From positions 1-64,000 of the forward strand of contig CALXLX010000003.1 of assembly GCA_944389315.1 (NCBI GenBank): a DNA stretch of 64,000 nucleotides, read 5' to 3'. The notes beneath the pieces are model-generated. The model was not told the DNA's origin. It worked only from the letters and a program-made list of their open reading frames with translations, and did no database searches. Position numbers and translations under genes: made by a program. Every line of letters starts with the position of its first letter. The stretch's first letter is position 1. This stretch comes from an uncultured Opitutales bacterium (GTDB lineage Bacteria; Verrucomicrobiota; Verrucomicrobiia; Opitutales; Intestinicryptomonadaceae). Shown one piece after another: positions 17,320 through 27,456 of the stretch.

Positions 17320-18630
17320 ATGTCTAAAATTTCAAAAATTGTCGGGCGGGAGATATTGGACTCCCGCGGGAATCCCACGGTGGAAGCCGACGTTGTCCTG
17401 GAATGCGGGGCCTTTGGCAGGGCCTCGGTGCCGAGCGGAGCCTCCACGGGAATTTTCGAGGCTTTGGAGCTGAGGGATTCGGGAGTCAAGGGCGCCGGGA
17501 GGCGTTCGTCCCGCTACGGGGGGCTTGGGGTTCTTGAGGCTGTAAAAAATGTAAATACAAAAATAGCCTCCGCGCTTGAGGGCATGGAGGCGTCGGACCA
17601 GGCAGCGATAGACGCTGTTATGAAGAATTTGGACGGAACAAAGAATAAATCCAAACTCGGCGCAAATGCGCTGTTGGGTGTTTCTTTGGCTGTTGCAAAG
17701 GCTGCCGCCGCGGCGGAGAAAACCGAATTTTTCAGATATTTGGGAGGCGTAAACGCGCGCATTTTGCCGGTTCCCATGATGAATATATTAAACGGAGGCG
17801 CGCATTCCGACGCTCCGGTGGACATACAGGAATTTATGATAGTGCCTCTTGGGGCGGAAGATTTTCCACACGCATTGCAGATGGGAGCGGAAATATTCCA
17901 CCGTCTAAAGGGGGTGCTGAAATCGGCGGGCTTATCGACGTCGGTGGGCGACGAGGGCGGGTTTGCACCGCATGCAGACGGCAACGAAGCTGCTTTGGAG
18001 CTGATAGCAAAAGCCGTAAAACAGGCCGGATACAAGCTCGGCTCCGACGTATTTTTCGCGCTCGACATAGCCTCCAGCGAATTTTACGACGAAAAGGACG
18101 GAGTTTATGTATTCCACAAATCCGACGGCTCAAAACATACGTCCTCCGAAATGATAGATTTTTATTCCGCCTTAAAGAGACGTTTTCCGATAATTTCCAT
18201 AGAGGACGGCTGCGCCCAGACAGATTGGGACGGGTGGCGCCGCCTTACCGAAAAACTCGGGGCCGACACCATGCTTGTGGGCGACGACCTTTTTGTGACA
18301 AACACAAAGTTCCTAAAGCGCGGCATAGCTGAGCGCGCCGGCAACGCCTTGCTCGTAAAGCCCAACCAGATAGGCACTCTCACGGAGACTCTCGACGCCG
18401 TTGAAACGGCAAAACGCGCCGGGTTTGCCTCCATAGTATCCCACCGTTCGGGCGAGACGGAGGACACCTCCATAGCCGACATAGCGGTTGCCGCAAACGC
18501 CGGCTGGATAAAGACCGGTTCGCTAAGCCGCACAGACAGAATCTGCAAATACAACCGCCTGCTGCACATAAACGAAATTCTCGGCAAAAGCGCAGTTTAT
18601 GCGGGCAAACTTGCCTGCGGTAGATTCTGA
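17320..18630 (+). CDS. eno: Enolase
   Basis: Enolase interconverts 2-phosphoglycerate and phosphoenolpyruvate in glycolysis and is often part of the RNA degradosome. The 436-residue protein shows the family motifs: [16 protein letters not shown] and [16 protein letters not shown] (N-terminal domain with catalytic loop), [17 protein letters not shown] (general acid Glu), [14 protein letters not shown] and VGDDLFVTN (metal-binding Asp/Glu), [11 protein letters not shown] (catalytic Lys) and [10 protein letters not shown]. The start at 17320 has a Shine-Dalgarno (AAGGAAAA) about 6 bases upstream; the longer frame from 17275 adds a non-homologous stretch. A strong terminator follows. Confidence 0.98.
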   Translation: MSKISKIVGREILDSRGNPTVEADVVLECGAFGRASVPSGASTGIFEALELRDSGVKGAGRRSSRYGGLGVLEAVKNVNTKIASALEGMEASDQAAIDAVMKNLDGTKNKSKLGANALLGVSLAVAKAAAAAEKTEFFRYLGGVNARILPVPMMNILNGGAHSDAPVDIQEFMIVPLGAEDFPHALQMGAEIFHRLKGVLKSAGLSTSVGDEGGFAPHADGNEAALELIAKAVKQAGYKLGSDVFFALDIASSEFYDEKDGVYVFHKSDGSKHTSSEMIDFYSALKRRFPIISIEDGCAQTDWDGWRRLTEKLGADTMLVGDDLFVTNTKFLKRGIAERAGNALLVKPNQIGTLTETLDAVETAKRAGFASIVSHRSGETEDTSIADIAVAANAGWIKTGSLSRTDRICKYNRLLHINEILGKSAVYAGKLACGRF

Positions 18631-18655
18631 TTTGCGTCAGGGTGCCTCTCGATAT

Positions 18656-18695
18656 TAAAAAAGCTCCACGTAAAATTTTCCGTGGAGCCTTTTTT
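18656..18695 (+). terminator. Rho-independent terminator after eno
   Basis: AAAAAGCTCCACG pairs with CGTGGAGCCTTTTT around an AT-rich 10-base loop, followed by six T. It lies 26 bases beyond the eno stop. Confidence 0.9.
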
Positions 18696-18739
18696 GCGGG
18701 AGGGCAAAGCGTCAATCGGCGCGTTTGCGGCGGAAATTT

Positions 18740-19405
18740 TTACTTTAAGCTCGGTATCCTGATATTCATGACTGCGGAGCGCATTTCCCTCGTGGTTAGG
18801 GTATAGACGCGCTTTTTCATGACGAAAATTATCTCCTGGATTTTGTCGTTGACGCCGTAGATTATCCCGGGGAAATGGTTGTCGTCGTTGGTCCTAATCT
18901 TTTTATTCTCGTTTTTGGAGATGAATTTTTTAAGTTCCGACGAGGTTTTACATTCCTGGCGCTCTTCCATCCGAGACTCCATTTCGTTCCAGAATTTTCC
19001 GTTCCTGAATGCTACAAGTATGGGAATCCCGTCTTTTATGCTATCGGATACGGTCTTAAAGTCTATCTTTGTGGTGTATCTTATCTCCCATGGAGAACCT
19101 TTCTTTGCCAAGTCGTTGAATATCTTTTCTATGTCCTTCGACGTCCTGAACGAGGCCTTTACTTCGTCGAATGACAAGGGCGTTTTTGAATATTGAAGAA
19201 GCTCGTAGGCGCACTTTTCGAGGCTTGAGGTGTCTGGCTTCTTCTCGCCGGCAAAATTTACTATTACTATATCGTCGTTGGGCATGCGCTTTACGTTGAG
19301 CTTTATCTGCCCGGATATGTTTTGCGATAGATTCTGCCCTAAAGATATATGCGCTCCGAACAGTGTTAGAATTGCAAAAAACGCAATACCCGCACATGTG
19401 GACAT
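18740..19405 (-). CDS. Secreted protein of unknown function
   Basis: A 221-residue protein with an N-terminal signal peptide (AGIAFFAILTLFGAHISLGQ). The body has a helical half (residues 55-125, including LEKCAYELLQYSKTPLSFDEVKASF) and a C-terminal half of alternating strands (GIPILVAFRNGKFWNEM, NHFPGIIYGVNDKIQEIIFV, KRVYTLTTREM). The order helix, 'GIPIL', then 'NHFPGIIYGV' loosely recalls papain-fold C39-like peptidases (Cys, then His before a G-rich strand). The catalytic pair cannot be placed with confidence, so I leave it unassigned. It converges on eno and is divided from the DUF1080 gene by about 60 bases on the same strand. Confidence 0.7.
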   Translation of the reverse strand: MSTCAGIAFFAILTLFGAHISLGQNLSQNISGQIKLNVKRMPNDDIVIVNFAGEKKPDTSSLEKCAYELLQYSKTPLSFDEVKASFRTSKDIEKIFNDLAKKGSPWEIRYTTKIDFKTVSDSIKDGIPILVAFRNGKFWNEMESRMEERQECKTSSELKKFISKNENKKIRTNDDNHFPGIIYGVNDKIQEIIFVMKKRVYTLTTREMRSAVMNIRIPSLK

Positions 19406-19464
19406 ATTGCCGAGATATATCCCGCAAATCCCATATTTCCTCTTTTTTTTAGTTTTGACCCCGG

Positions 19465-20274
19465 CTATTCGAGCGGCTCTATTGCGACTCTCCTGAAAAA
19501 TATCTCAGCGTCCTCGCTTTGTAGCTGTATCTTGCCTTTAGAAGGGCGCACGTCAAAAGCCTTGTTTACGAACTTCCCGTTGAGAAATACCTCTATACTG
19601 TCTCCCTTGGCGTAAACCTCCAAAGTGTTCCATTCTCCGAGGGGGGTTTCCGCGTCTTTCGCCCCGCGATACCCCTTTACATCTGTGAAAGCCGGGTCTT
19701 TGTCTATCCACTCGATGGAACCCGAATGTATAGTCTTGGGGTTGCCGCTTTTTGGATTGTGCCTGCTTAGAGTTTTGCCGTTTTTTTGGTAATCAGAGGC
19801 CAGAACCGTGAGGGAGTATTTATCAGACTTGTCTCCCACAACCCAGAAGTCTCCCGTTCCGCCCTCTACTATATTTACCTCCAACGAGTACATCCATGTC
19901 TTGTGGAATCCGCCGTCAGGACCCACGGAATGTATGAGAAGCCCGCTGTCCCTGGCCTTATCCTGGCGAGGCGGGTAGGTCGCATCTCCCCATTTGTATT
20001 CGAGCGTTATTTTGTAGTTTTCAAACTCGTCTTTGCTCGTAAGGCAACCCCGCCTTGCGCCGGATATGCGTATGGCGCCGTCCTTGACGGAAAATACATC
20101 GGCGTCTGCGGGCGATGAAGTCCCGTTAAGGCGCGTATATGTGTAGAAATTATCAAGGTTCCTGCCGTTGAAAAGCTCTACTGTTTTTGGCGTTTTAGGG
20201 GAGTCTGAGCATCCTGATAGAAACACCGCAAAAATTGCCACGGCCGTTGCGAATTTCAGTCTCATAGTTTGCAT
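19465..20274 (-). CDS. DUF1080 / 3-keto-disaccharide hydrolase-like lipoprotein
   Basis: A 269-residue lipoprotein (signal ending FLSGC). The mature part is a concanavalin-like beta-sandwich typical of DUF1080: VELFNGRNLDNFYTY near the N terminus, ISGARRGCLTSKDEFENYKITLEYKWG, ARDSGLLIHS, WMYSLEVNIVEGGTGDFW, WNTLEVYAKGDSIEVFLNGK, and a final GKIQLQSEDAEIFFRRVAIEPL. Members have been linked to hydrolysis of 3-keto-glycosides and abound in Planctomycetota, Verrucomicrobiota and Bacteroidota. Gfo/Idh oxidoreductases, which make such keto sugars, are found elsewhere in this window. A second ATG nine bases downstream is equally possible as start. Confidence 0.9.
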   Translation of the reverse strand: MQTMRLKFATAVAIFAVFLSGCSDSPKTPKTVELFNGRNLDNFYTYTRLNGTSSPADADVFSVKDGAIRISGARRGCLTSKDEFENYKITLEYKWGDATYPPRQDKARDSGLLIHSVGPDGGFHKTWMYSLEVNIVEGGTGDFWVVGDKSDKYSLTVLASDYQKNGKTLSRHNPKSGNPKTIHSGSIEWIDKDPAFTDVKGYRGAKDAETPLGEWNTLEVYAKGDSIEVFLNGKFVNKAFDVRPSKGKIQLQSEDAEIFFRRVAIEPLE

Positions 20275-20464
20275 ATTAAAATCAATATCTTAAGCACCTG
20301 GGTGCAATGCACGTTCTAATATCCCCTTTTTTACGGACTTTCCCGCGCGTGTAAAGAATTTTTAGAGCGCATTTCCATGGAAAGTATGCCTTTTTTTAGA
20401 AAATTTTGACAAAAGTAAAAATAGTCTTGAAGGGTACGGGCAAATGTTCTTCATTTCCGTGGAT

Positions 20465-22000
20465 ATGGAAAAGCGAGCCTTAATCTCCGTAAGCGATAAA
20501 ACAGGTATCGTGGATTTCGCCAAAGCGTTGGTGGAAAAACACGGATTTAGCATTCTCTCGACAGGCGGCACGGCCGCCCTCCTTGAAAAATCGGGCGTGC
20601 CCGTAACGGAAGTCAGCGACTATACCGGCTTCCCGGAAATGATGGACGGAAGGGTAAAAACCCTGCACCCGAAAATCCACGGAGGCCTTTTGTCTCTGCG
20701 CTCGAACCCCGACCATATGGCCCAGGCTAAGGCGCACGGCATAGACATGATAGACATGGTGGTGGTAAATCTCTATCCCTTTGAGGCAACCGTAGCCAAG
20801 CCCGACTGCACTCTTGAGGACGCCATAGAAAACATAGACATAGGCGGCCCTTCCATGCTCAGAAGCGCCGCGAAGAACCACGCTTCCGTGACGGTGATAT
20901 GCGACGCGGCGGACTATTCCCGCGTGCTCGAGGCGATGGACAAGGGCGACGAGGAGCAGCTGAAAGATTTGCGCAGGCAGTTGGCTTTGAAAGTGTACCA
21001 GAGGACGAGTTCCTACGATGCGGCCATAGCCAATTACCTCCATTCAAAGTTCGACGCGGCGGGCAGCATGCCCAATACGCTGAATATAGGACTGCCCCTG
21101 GTGCAGTCCCTCCGCTACGGGGAGAATCCGCACCAGAAGGCCGCCTTGTACGGCGATTTCAACAAGCGCTTCAACCAGCTTCAGGGCAAGGAGCTTTCCT
21201 ACAACAACATAATAGACATATCCGCCGCCGCCGAGCTTATAAGGGAGTTTACCGATACTCCTACGGTGGCCATATTAAAGCACACAAATCCCTGCGGAGT
21301 AGCCTCGGCGGAAACCTTGCTCGAGGCATGGAACCAGGCTTTTGCGACGGACACCCAGGCTCCTTTCGGTGGCATAATAGTCGTAAACAAGCCTCTTGAC
21401 GGAGACATTGCCGCGGCCATAGCGCACATATTCTGCGAGGTTATAATAGCCCCGAAATTTACGCCTGAGGCACTCGAGATTCTTACAAAGAAAAAGAATT
21501 TGCGCCTTATGGAGGATTTGAGCGCGCCGAAGTCCAGCGTTCAATACAAGAGCGTATTTGGTGGCATACTGGTGCAGGATTCGGACTCCATAGAGGAGCT
21601 TAAGGCCAACATGAAAGTTGTCACGAAGCGCGCCCCGACGGACGAGGAGTGGAAGGCGCTGCTCTTCGGTTGGAAAATAGTAAAGCACGTCAAGAGCAAT
21701 GCGATAGTTTACGCCGGTTGCGAGCGCACTTTAGGCATAGGCGCAGGCCAGATGTCGAGGGTGGACAGCTCTAAGATAGCGGTTTGGAAGTCGGAACAGG
21801 CGGGCTTGTCCCTAAAGGGCAGCGTGATTGCTTCCGACGCGTTCTTCCCCTTCGCAGACGGGCTTGAGGCTGCTGCTGCTGCGGGGGCTACGGCCGCCAT
21901 ACAGCCGGGCGGCTCCATCAGGGACGCCGAGGTTATCGCCGCGGCGGACAAGAACAACATGGCCATGGTATTCACATCGGTGCGCCATTTCAGGCACTAA
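20465..22000 (+). CDS. purH: Bifunctional AICAR transformylase / IMP cyclohydrolase PurH
   Basis: PurH performs the last two steps of IMP synthesis: formylation of AICAR, then ring closure. The N-terminal MGS-like cyclohydrolase domain (about 1-140) begins [17 protein letters not shown] and contains [26 protein letters not shown] and [14 protein letters not shown]. The transformylase domain follows, with [27 protein letters not shown] (catalytic Lys/His), [10 protein letters not shown] and the final QPGGSIRD...FTSVRHFRH. Total about 511 residues, normal length. The start at 20465 is chosen because the family begins M[10 protein letters not shown]. A TTGACA lies at 20407-20412, but no good -10 follows at the right distance. 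Confidence 0.97.
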   Translation: MEKRALISVSDKTGIVDFAKALVEKHGFSILSTGGTAALLEKSGVPVTEVSDYTGFPEMMDGRVKTLHPKIHGGLLSLRSNPDHMAQAKAHGIDMIDMVVVNLYPFEATVAKPDCTLEDAIENIDIGGPSMLRSAAKNHASVTVICDAADYSRVLEAMDKGDEEQLKDLRRQLALKVYQRTSSYDAAIANYLHSKFDAAGSMPNTLNIGLPLVQSLRYGENPHQKAALYGDFNKRFNQLQGKELSYNNIIDISAAAELIREFTDTPTVAILKHTNPCGVASAETLLEAWNQAFATDTQAPFGGIIVVNKPLDGDIAAAIAHIFCEVIIAPKFTPEALEILTKKKNLRLMEDLSAPKSSVQYKSVFGGILVQDSDSIEELKANMKVVTKRAPTDEEWKALLFGWKIVKHVKSNAIVYAGCERTLGIGAGQMSRVDSSKIAVWKSEQAGLSLKGSVIASDAFFPFADGLEAAAAAGATAAIQPGGSIRDAEVIAAADKNNMAMVFTSVRHFRH

Positions 22001-22092
22001 GGTGTTCCTTCCGCGGGCTTCGGGAGTTGCTTTATGCTCTCGAAGCCAGTGCGGCGCCTTATAAAACGTTTATTTTTACGATAAGATAGGGA

Positions 22093-22950
22093 ATGTATAT
22101 TTTCGGGTCGAGGAAATCTAACAATGGAACCTTGCTGGCGGTTCTGTTCGGCGTGCTTTGCGCGATGTACATATTTTCCGCCGGCGGGTGCGATTCCGGA
22201 ACTTCGCAGGTGGTCAAGGAAACTGCGGAGCCGCATTTTTTGCGCGGCCAGGAGGAGCTTAGGCGCGGGCGAGACGCGGAAGCCATGAGCGCGTTCCTCA
22301 AAGTCATAGAGAAGCGCAAGGACGCCCCCGAGAGCCATCTTGAAGTTGGCAGGCTTTATCTCGACAAGATGAACGATCCCGTCCAGGCGATATACCATTT
22401 TAGAAAGTATCTCGAGAGCAAGCCAAATTCCCAAGCTTCCCAGATGGTGCGTTCCATGATAGAGACGGCGCAGAAGAAGTTTGCCGCCTCGCTGCCGGAA
22501 AGTCCCTTCGACTCAAACATTAAGCGGATGGAGCTTGAGGAGATAGTCTCAAAGCTCAGGGCCGAAAACTTGGAGCTTAAGCAGAAGCTTGCGGCGTCCA
22601 TTGAAAATTACGAGAGGCTGGAGGCGCTTGGCAAAGCCGCCATTCCTGCGCCTAAAGTTTCCTCGGACACGCCCACGAGGGCATCCTCCGCCCGCGGGAG
22701 AACATCTGCGCGCTCTAATGCGGGAGTTGAACTGCAGACCCAAAGGAGCAATTCGGCCGCGCAGGAGGTTGTAGTAAAGCGCGACACTCCCTCTTCATAT
22801 GTAGTAAAGCCTGGAGACACGCTCAGCAGCATAAGCCGCAAAGTTTACGGAAAGAGCTCTCGCTGGAAGGAAATATACAATGCAAACAGGGACAGGCTCG
22901 TAAGTCCGGAAGCCCTGAAGGTGGGGCAGACTCTGCGCATACCGAAATAA
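22093..22950 (+). CDS. TPR / coiled-coil / LysM cell-wall protein
   Basis: A 285-residue envelope protein. The N-terminal hydrophobic segment (LLAVLFGVLCAMYIFSAGGC) ends in a lipobox-like AGGC. Two TPR-like repeats follow (HFLRGQEELRRGRDAEAMSAFLKVIEKRKDAPESHLEVGRLYLD and the next 35 residues), then a short coiled coil (RMELEEIVSKLRAENLELKQKLAASIENYERL), a Ser/Thr/Arg-rich linker, and a C-terminal LysM domain (YVVKPGDTLSSISRKVYGKSSRWKEIYNANRDRL...LKVGQTLRIPK). LysM binds peptidoglycan glycan chains, so the protein probably tethers or scaffolds at the wall. It follows purH by 92 bases. Confidence 0.88.
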   Translation: MYIFGSRKSNNGTLLAVLFGVLCAMYIFSAGGCDSGTSQVVKETAEPHFLRGQEELRRGRDAEAMSAFLKVIEKRKDAPESHLEVGRLYLDKMNDPVQAIYHFRKYLESKPNSQASQMVRSMIETAQKKFAASLPESPFDSNIKRMELEEIVSKLRAENLELKQKLAASIENYERLEALGKAAIPAPKVSSDTPTRASSARGRTSARSNAGVELQTQRSNSAAQEVVVKRDTPSSYVVKPGDTLSSISRKVYGKSSRWKEIYNANRDRLVSPEALKVGQTLRIPK

Positions 22951-23164
22951 GCATCGGCGCTTTAAAGAAGCCGCAATGTGCCGGCGGAATATTTCGTTTC
23001 CGCGATATTGCCTGGATATATGCGGGCCTATGCTTTTGCAGGTTTCCGAAGAGCAAAATAGGATAGGGCAATACCGCTCTTTGGCCTAAATTATGCGGCC
23101 GATTTTTAGCGGAAGATCTCTTCTTGCTTGCTTTCGGCGGCGAATGGATTTTTATTGCGGGTTT

Positions 23165-24061
23165 ATGAAAAATTTTACTCTTCCCAAAGAGCCGCTCATG
23201 ACCATAGACGACCTTCCGTTTAAGAAGGTTTCAAAAGGAAAAGTTCGCGAGAACTTCGATTTGGGCGACGAGTTGTTAATTGTCGCCAGCGACAGAATTT
23301 CCGCATTCGACGTGATTATGCCCAACGGGGTTCCTGGAAAGGGCGTTTTGCTCACGCAAATCAGCCTCTGGTGGTTCAAGCAGACCGAGGGCATCATGCA
23401 AAACCACCTCGCCAAGAACCACGACGAGAAACTCCGCGAGCTTCTGAAGGATTACCCGCATTTGATAGACCGCTCCATGATAGTCAGGAAGCTCAACCCC
23501 ATGCCAATAGAGGCGATAGTGCGCGGCTATCTGGCGGGCAGCGGCTGGAAGGAGTACAAGAATACGGGCAAGCTTTTCGACTTCGATCTCCCTGCGGGAA
23601 TGAAGGAGTCGCAGATACTTCCCGAGCCGCTCTTCACCCCCACGACGAAGGCCGCAGAGGGGCACGACATGCCCATAACCAACGCGCAGTGCGCGGAGCT
23701 ATTGGGGAGCGATACCTTCGAGAAAATTAAGTCCGCAAGCTTGGCTTTGTACGACTTCGGCAGGCGCACCGCAAAGAAATGCGGGGTTATCTTGGCGGAT
23801 ACCAAGTTTGAGTTCGGCAAGGATGCGGAGGGCAACATATATCTTATAGACGAGGTTCTCACGCCGGATTCGTCGCGCTATTGGCCCGCGGATAAGTACG
23901 AAGTCGGCCGTTCGCAGCCCTCGTTTGACAAGCAGTATGTCCGCGACTGGCTCGAGACTCTTGACTGGAACAAGCAGGCGCCAGGCCCCGTTCTTCCGCC
24001 CGACGTCGTGGCAAATACAATAAAGTGCTACTCGACCGCGCTCGAGCTTCTGATGAAGTAG
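23165..24061 (+). CDS. purC: Phosphoribosylaminoimidazole-succinocarboxamide synthase PurC
   Basis: PurC joins aspartate to CAIR in de novo purine synthesis. About 298 residues, the longer (yeast ADE1-like) form rather than the roughly 240-residue form. Motifs: KVSKGKVRENFDLGDELLIVASDRISAFDV (nucleotide-binding N terminus), MIVRKLNPMPIEAIVRGYLAGSGWKEYKNTG, TPTTKAAEGHDMPIT, LIDEVLTPDSSRYWPADKYEVG and the terminal SFDKQYVRDWLE. Starts at 23093, 23165 and 23198 are all in frame; 23165 is a compromise, and the true start may be 23198 (MTIDDLPFKK). A terminator follows. It shares the purine pathway with purH 2 kb upstream. Confidence 0.96.
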   Translation: MKNFTLPKEPLMTIDDLPFKKVSKGKVRENFDLGDELLIVASDRISAFDVIMPNGVPGKGVLLTQISLWWFKQTEGIMQNHLAKNHDEKLRELLKDYPHLIDRSMIVRKLNPMPIEAIVRGYLAGSGWKEYKNTGKLFDFDLPAGMKESQILPEPLFTPTTKAAEGHDMPITNAQCAELLGSDTFEKIKSASLALYDFGRRTAKKCGVILADTKFEFGKDAEGNIYLIDEVLTPDSSRYWPADKYEVGRSQPSFDKQYVRDWLETLDWNKQAPGPVLPPDVVANTIKCYSTALELLMK

Positions 24062-24093
24062 TTTCCGCCATCGGGCTGCGGGGGTAAGCATAT

Positions 24094-24130
24094 AAAAAAG
24101 AGGCATTCATTTTTGATGCCTCTTTTTTTT
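24094..24130 (+). terminator. Rho-independent terminator after purC
   Basis: A-run plus GAGGCA pairs with TGCCTC plus eight T, 33 bases after the purC stop. Confidence 0.9.
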
Positions 24131-24206
24131 GTCCCTCCTCCAGCGCCTTAAGGCCGCCAGGGGAAGTTCATGTTTTAATCTCGGCGGCTATGGCTGGCTC
24201 AGGCGC

Positions 24207-25520
24207 TTATTTTACGGAATCGAATATCATTTTATTGGTGGCCTGCCTTGCCTTGTCCGTCACGGTATGGGTGGTGTCCGGCATGGGGATTATGGTCTTT
24301 TGGCATTTGAGATTTGCGAAGGTGGCGTAGGCGGTGGTCGGCGGGCATACGGTGTCGCGAAGCCCCACGGTGATGACGGTGGGGCATTTTATGAATGCGG
24401 CCATGTTCATGCCGTCCCAATAGCGGCTTTCCTCGGTCTTTTTCTTGTCGTAATTGCCGTCTTTGTCGAGCGGGGAGACTCTCGGCCAGCCGACTATGCG
24501 CCCAATTTTATTCCCGGTATGGTCGCACATGGCCGGTATATGCGCCACTGCAAAGGTCACGCGCCTGTCCAGGGCCGCCGCCGCAAGCGTCTGACCGCCG
24601 CCCTGCGAGCCGCCCGTCACCACAAGATGCTTGCCGTCCCACTGGGGCTGCGAGCACAGTACGTCTATTGCGCGCATCAGGCGCATGTACAATGTGCGGA
24701 AAAACACCTTGTTGCGGTTGTCGGTGTTCTTGTTCGGATACATGCTTAGCTCGCCAGTCCTGAGATTTTCGTAAAATTCCTTAGGCTTGCCGTTGGGAAG
24801 CCCGTGGGCGTTGAAATCGAGCGCGATAAAGCCGTTCTTGGCCCAATATATGGGATTTGCCGTCTGCGAACTTCCGACCCCGGCCCCGTGGCAGGTTAGT
24901 ATGGCCGGCAGACTTTTGGGCTTTGCGCCCTTCGGGAAGGCAAGATACCCCGACAGCTTACCGTCGAAAGTGTCGGCCTGAACATCGTAAATCTCCAAGC
25001 CCTCGGCGTCCGGCTTTGATACGGGCGTCAATTTCACGTTCATGGGAATCTCCGAGAGAATCTTCTTCTGGGTCTGCCAATAGGAGGCGAAGTCTTCCGG
25101 CACCGGAGCGCTCGGCTTTATCTCAAGCGGATCGAACGCCGCACCGGCAACGAGAGTCTTGCTCTTGCCGTCGGTCGGCTTTTTGAAAGTTGCAGTGCAG
25201 CGCAAAATGCCGCTTTTGTCCAAGGAGCCCTCTATGACGGCGCTGCCCGATTTTGCAATGCTGTCCGTGCGTTTTTCCGTGGGCACGCAGCCGTCCTCGG
25301 AGAGCACCGCGCTAAATGCTATGTCTCCTACGGCTTCTCCCTTCTTGTTTTCTATCGTCAGTTTAAAGGAGCATTTTTCGCCCTTTTTGTACATTCCGTC
25401 CGCCCTGTCCGGCAGAAGCGAGTATTTGAAGTCGCCGTCGTTTACAACCTCGGCGTTCAAATAAAACGCGCTCAGAACAAATGCCGCGGCGGCGGCCAGT
25501 TTCAATAGATGCTTAACCAT
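24207..25520 (-). CDS. Secreted acetyl xylan esterase-like (CE7/AXE1) hydrolase
   Basis: A 437-residue exported alpha/beta hydrolase. It has a signal peptide (LLKLAAAAAFVLSAFYLNA), an N-terminal beta-sandwich of about 100 residues (YSLLPDRADGMYKKGEKCSFKLTI...), then the AXE1 domain: ILTCHGAGVGSS (oxyanion region), VVTGGSQGGGQTLAAAALD (nucleophile Ser near residue 304), VGLRDTVCPPTTAYATF (catalytic Asp near 389) and PDTTHTVT (catalytic His near 416). CE7 enzymes deacetylate xylo-oligosaccharides and other acetylated sugars. It has one of the strongest Shine-Dalgarno sequences in the window (AAAGGAGGG before the ATG at 25520). The SMR transporter lies 51 bases upstream on the same strand. Confidence 0.9.
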   Translation of the reverse strand: MVKHLLKLAAAAAFVLSAFYLNAEVVNDGDFKYSLLPDRADGMYKKGEKCSFKLTIENKKGEAVGDIAFSAVLSEDGCVPTEKRTDSIAKSGSAVIEGSLDKSGILRCTATFKKPTDGKSKTLVAGAAFDPLEIKPSAPVPEDFASYWQTQKKILSEIPMNVKLTPVSKPDAEGLEIYDVQADTFDGKLSGYLAFPKGAKPKSLPAILTCHGAGVGSSQTANPIYWAKNGFIALDFNAHGLPNGKPKEFYENLRTGELSMYPNKNTDNRNKVFFRTLYMRLMRAIDVLCSQPQWDGKHLVVTGGSQGGGQTLAAAALDRRVTFAVAHIPAMCDHTGNKIGRIVGWPRVSPLDKDGNYDKKKTEESRYWDGMNMAAFIKCPTVITVGLRDTVCPPTTAYATFANLKCQKTIIPMPDTTHTVTDKARQATNKMIFDSVK

Positions 25521-25571
25521 ATTCCCTCCTTTGCTTGTTTCGGCGTATTTTGCAGGCTCGCCTTGCCCTTG

Positions 25572-25907
25572 TCAATGAATAGAGACGCTTTTTGAAAACA
25601 GATTGGCGACCAGCACTCCCGCTATAATCAGCGCAAAGCCGGCTATGGCGGGGAAATCCAGCCTCTGGCCGAATAATATAGAAGATAAAACCGCAACCAG
25701 CACTATTCCTACGGCGCTCCATGTCGCGTAAATTACCGCAACGGGCAGCGTCCTCATCACGACGGACAAAAGAAAGAACGAGCAAGTGTAAAATAGAACC
25801 ACCGCGACCGCAAAAAGCGGCTTTGTAAAACCGTCCGAGTATTTTAACATCATGGTTCCGGCCACCTCGAAAAGTATGGCAAAAGCCAATATTAGATAGC
25901 TTTTCAT
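25572..25907 (-). CDS. Small multidrug resistance (SMR) family transporter
   Basis: A 111-residue, four-helix inner-membrane protein. TM1 contains the essential Glu (LAFAILFEVAGTMMLKYS, E14), and TM3 the SMR signature PVAVIYATWSAVGIVLVAV. SMR proteins work as dual-topology homodimers that exchange protons for quaternary cations or guanidinium. YATWSAVGIV matches the multidrug (EmrE-like) better than the guanidinium subclass, but I cannot fix the substrate. Length is exactly typical. Possibly co-transcribed with the CE7 esterase. Confidence 0.93.
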   Translation of the reverse strand: MKSYLILAFAILFEVAGTMMLKYSDGFTKPLFAVAVVLFYTCSFFLLSVVMRTLPVAVIYATWSAVGIVLVAVLSSILFGQRLDFPAIAGFALIIAGVLVANLFSKSVSIH

Positions 25908-26022
25908 ATATTTGTTCCGTTTGCCTTCTGTGGAAATAAATTATCTTAACCCATATCCCGCGGGAATTTTTTTGCGGCGCGGAATTTTTTTCTTCCGCAT
26001 GCGCTTACGCAAAATCCCGCAT

Positions 26023-26057
26023 AAAAAACGCGCCCCGTATGGAAAGCGAAAGCGCGC
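26023..26057 (-). terminator. Possible terminator after icd
   Basis: On the minus strand GCGCGC pairs with GCGCGT around a large loop and is followed by six T, 37 bases beyond the icd stop. The stem is only five to six base pairs, so this is tentative. Confidence 0.35.
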
Positions 26058-26093
26058 TTGAATCCGATATCCAAATTTTGAATCCGGGAAATA

Positions 26094-27335
26094 TTACATG
26101 TTGGAGACTATCTCCTCGCCAAACTGCGAGCACTTGACCTCCACCGAGCCCTCTATGAGACGGGCAAGGTCGTATGTCACAATCTTCTTGGAGATTGCCC
26201 CCTCGAGACCCTTTATGACAAGATCCGCAGCCTCGTTCCAGCCCATGTAGCGGAACATCATCTCTCCGGAAAGTATCAGCGAGCCGGGGTTGACTTTGTC
26301 GAGCCCAGCATACTTGGGCGCAGTGCCGTGAGTGGCCTCAAAGATGGCCGCGCCGTCCATATAGTTGATGTTGGCTCCCGGAGCTATGCCTATGCCGCCG
26401 ACCTGCGCGGCGAGGGCGTCTGAAATATAGTCCCCGTTTAGATTGAGGGTCGCAATTACGTCGTACTCCGAGGGGCGCGTAATAATCTGCTGCAGGAAGG
26501 CGTCTGCGATGACGTCTTTGACTATTATTCCGTTGGGGAGCTTGCACCACGGGCCGCCGTCTATTGGTGTGGCACCAAACTGCTCCCTGGCAACCTCGTA
26601 GCCCACATCGCGGAAGAAGCCTTCTGTAAACTTCATTATGTTGCCCTTGTGAACGAGAGTCACGCTCTTACGGTTCTGCGCTATGGCGTATTCTATCGCG
26701 GATTTTACCAATCTTTGCGTGCCTTCCCTTGATACCGGCTTTATACCTATGCTGCAGGAGTCGGGGAAGCGTATCTTGGCGTATCTGGCGGGGAAGTTTT
26801 CCTTGAGATAGGCCTTGAATTTGTCGGTGTCGGGATCGCCGTCCTTAAATTCTATGCCCGCGTAGATATCCTCGGTGTTCTCGCGGAATATAACCATGTC
26901 CACAAGCTCCGGGTGCTTGACGGGGCTTTCTATGCCCTCAAAGTACCGAACCGGACGCTGGCAGACGTAAAGGTCCAAAGTCTGCCTGAGCGCGACATTC
27001 AAAGAGCGTATGCCGCCGCCTATGGGAGTCGTCAAGGGGCCTTTGATGCCCACGAGATACTCCTTGAACGCCTCTATGGTGTCGTCCGGAAGCCATGTCC
27101 CGAATTTGTCGAACGCCTTTTGTCCGGCGTAAACCTCAAACCATTTTATCTTGCGGCTTCCGCCGTAGGCCTTCTTTACTGCGGCGTCGAACACCTTTTG
27201 GGACGCCGCCCAGATGTCCGGCCCTATGCCGTCGCCCTCTATGTAGGGCATGACGGGATTTTCCGGAACGGAAAGCTTGCCGTTTACCATTGAAATTTTA
27301 TCGCCTGCGGGAGGTTGAATGTTTTTATAGCTCAT
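26094..27335 (-). CDS. icd: NADP-dependent isocitrate dehydrogenase
   Basis: Oxidative decarboxylation of isocitrate to 2-oxoglutarate in the TCA cycle. The 413-residue protein is a type I homodimeric [15 protein letters not shown] near the N terminus, [30 protein letters not shown] (substrate Ser and Arg residues), [37 protein letters not shown] (catalytic Lys), [17 protein letters not shown] (metal-binding Asp) and [12 protein letters not shown] (cofactor site). The Lys and Tyr downstream of that site fit NADP rather than NAD use, by family knowledge. Transcribed divergently from the polyphosphate glucokinase gene. Confidence 0.97.
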   Translation of the reverse strand: MSYKNIQPPAGDKISMVNGKLSVPENPVMPYIEGDGIGPDIWAASQKVFDAAVKKAYGGSRKIKWFEVYAGQKAFDKFGTWLPDDTIEAFKEYLVGIKGPLTTPIGGGIRSLNVALRQTLDLYVCQRPVRYFEGIESPVKHPELVDMVIFRENTEDIYAGIEFKDGDPDTDKFKAYLKENFPARYAKIRFPDSCSIGIKPVSREGTQRLVKSAIEYAIAQNRKSVTLVHKGNIMKFTEGFFRDVGYEVAREQFGATPIDGGPWCKLPNGIIVKDVIADAFLQQIITRPSEYDVIATLNLNGDYISDALAAQVGGIGIAPGANINYMDGAAIFEATHGTAPKYAGLDKVNPGSLILSGEMMFRYMGWNEAADLVIKGLEGAISKKIVTYDLARLIEGSVEVKCSQFGEEIVSNM

Positions 27336-27456
27336 AATTTTTCTATTGTGTTAGAGTAGGGTTAGATATTTTTCCGCGTCTTTCAAATATATTTTTTAAT
27401 GCTTGCTGACATGCTTGGAAAACTTTTGAATTTTACCATAAAAATCTTTTCCGACA

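Noticed and set aside
22060-22078. AAACGTTT core upstream of the TPR/LysM gene, resembling the 47.6 kb operator
   Set aside because: The flanks are not symmetric (ATAAAACGTTTATT has an extra A) and no promoter spacing fits, so it is not counted as a second operator.
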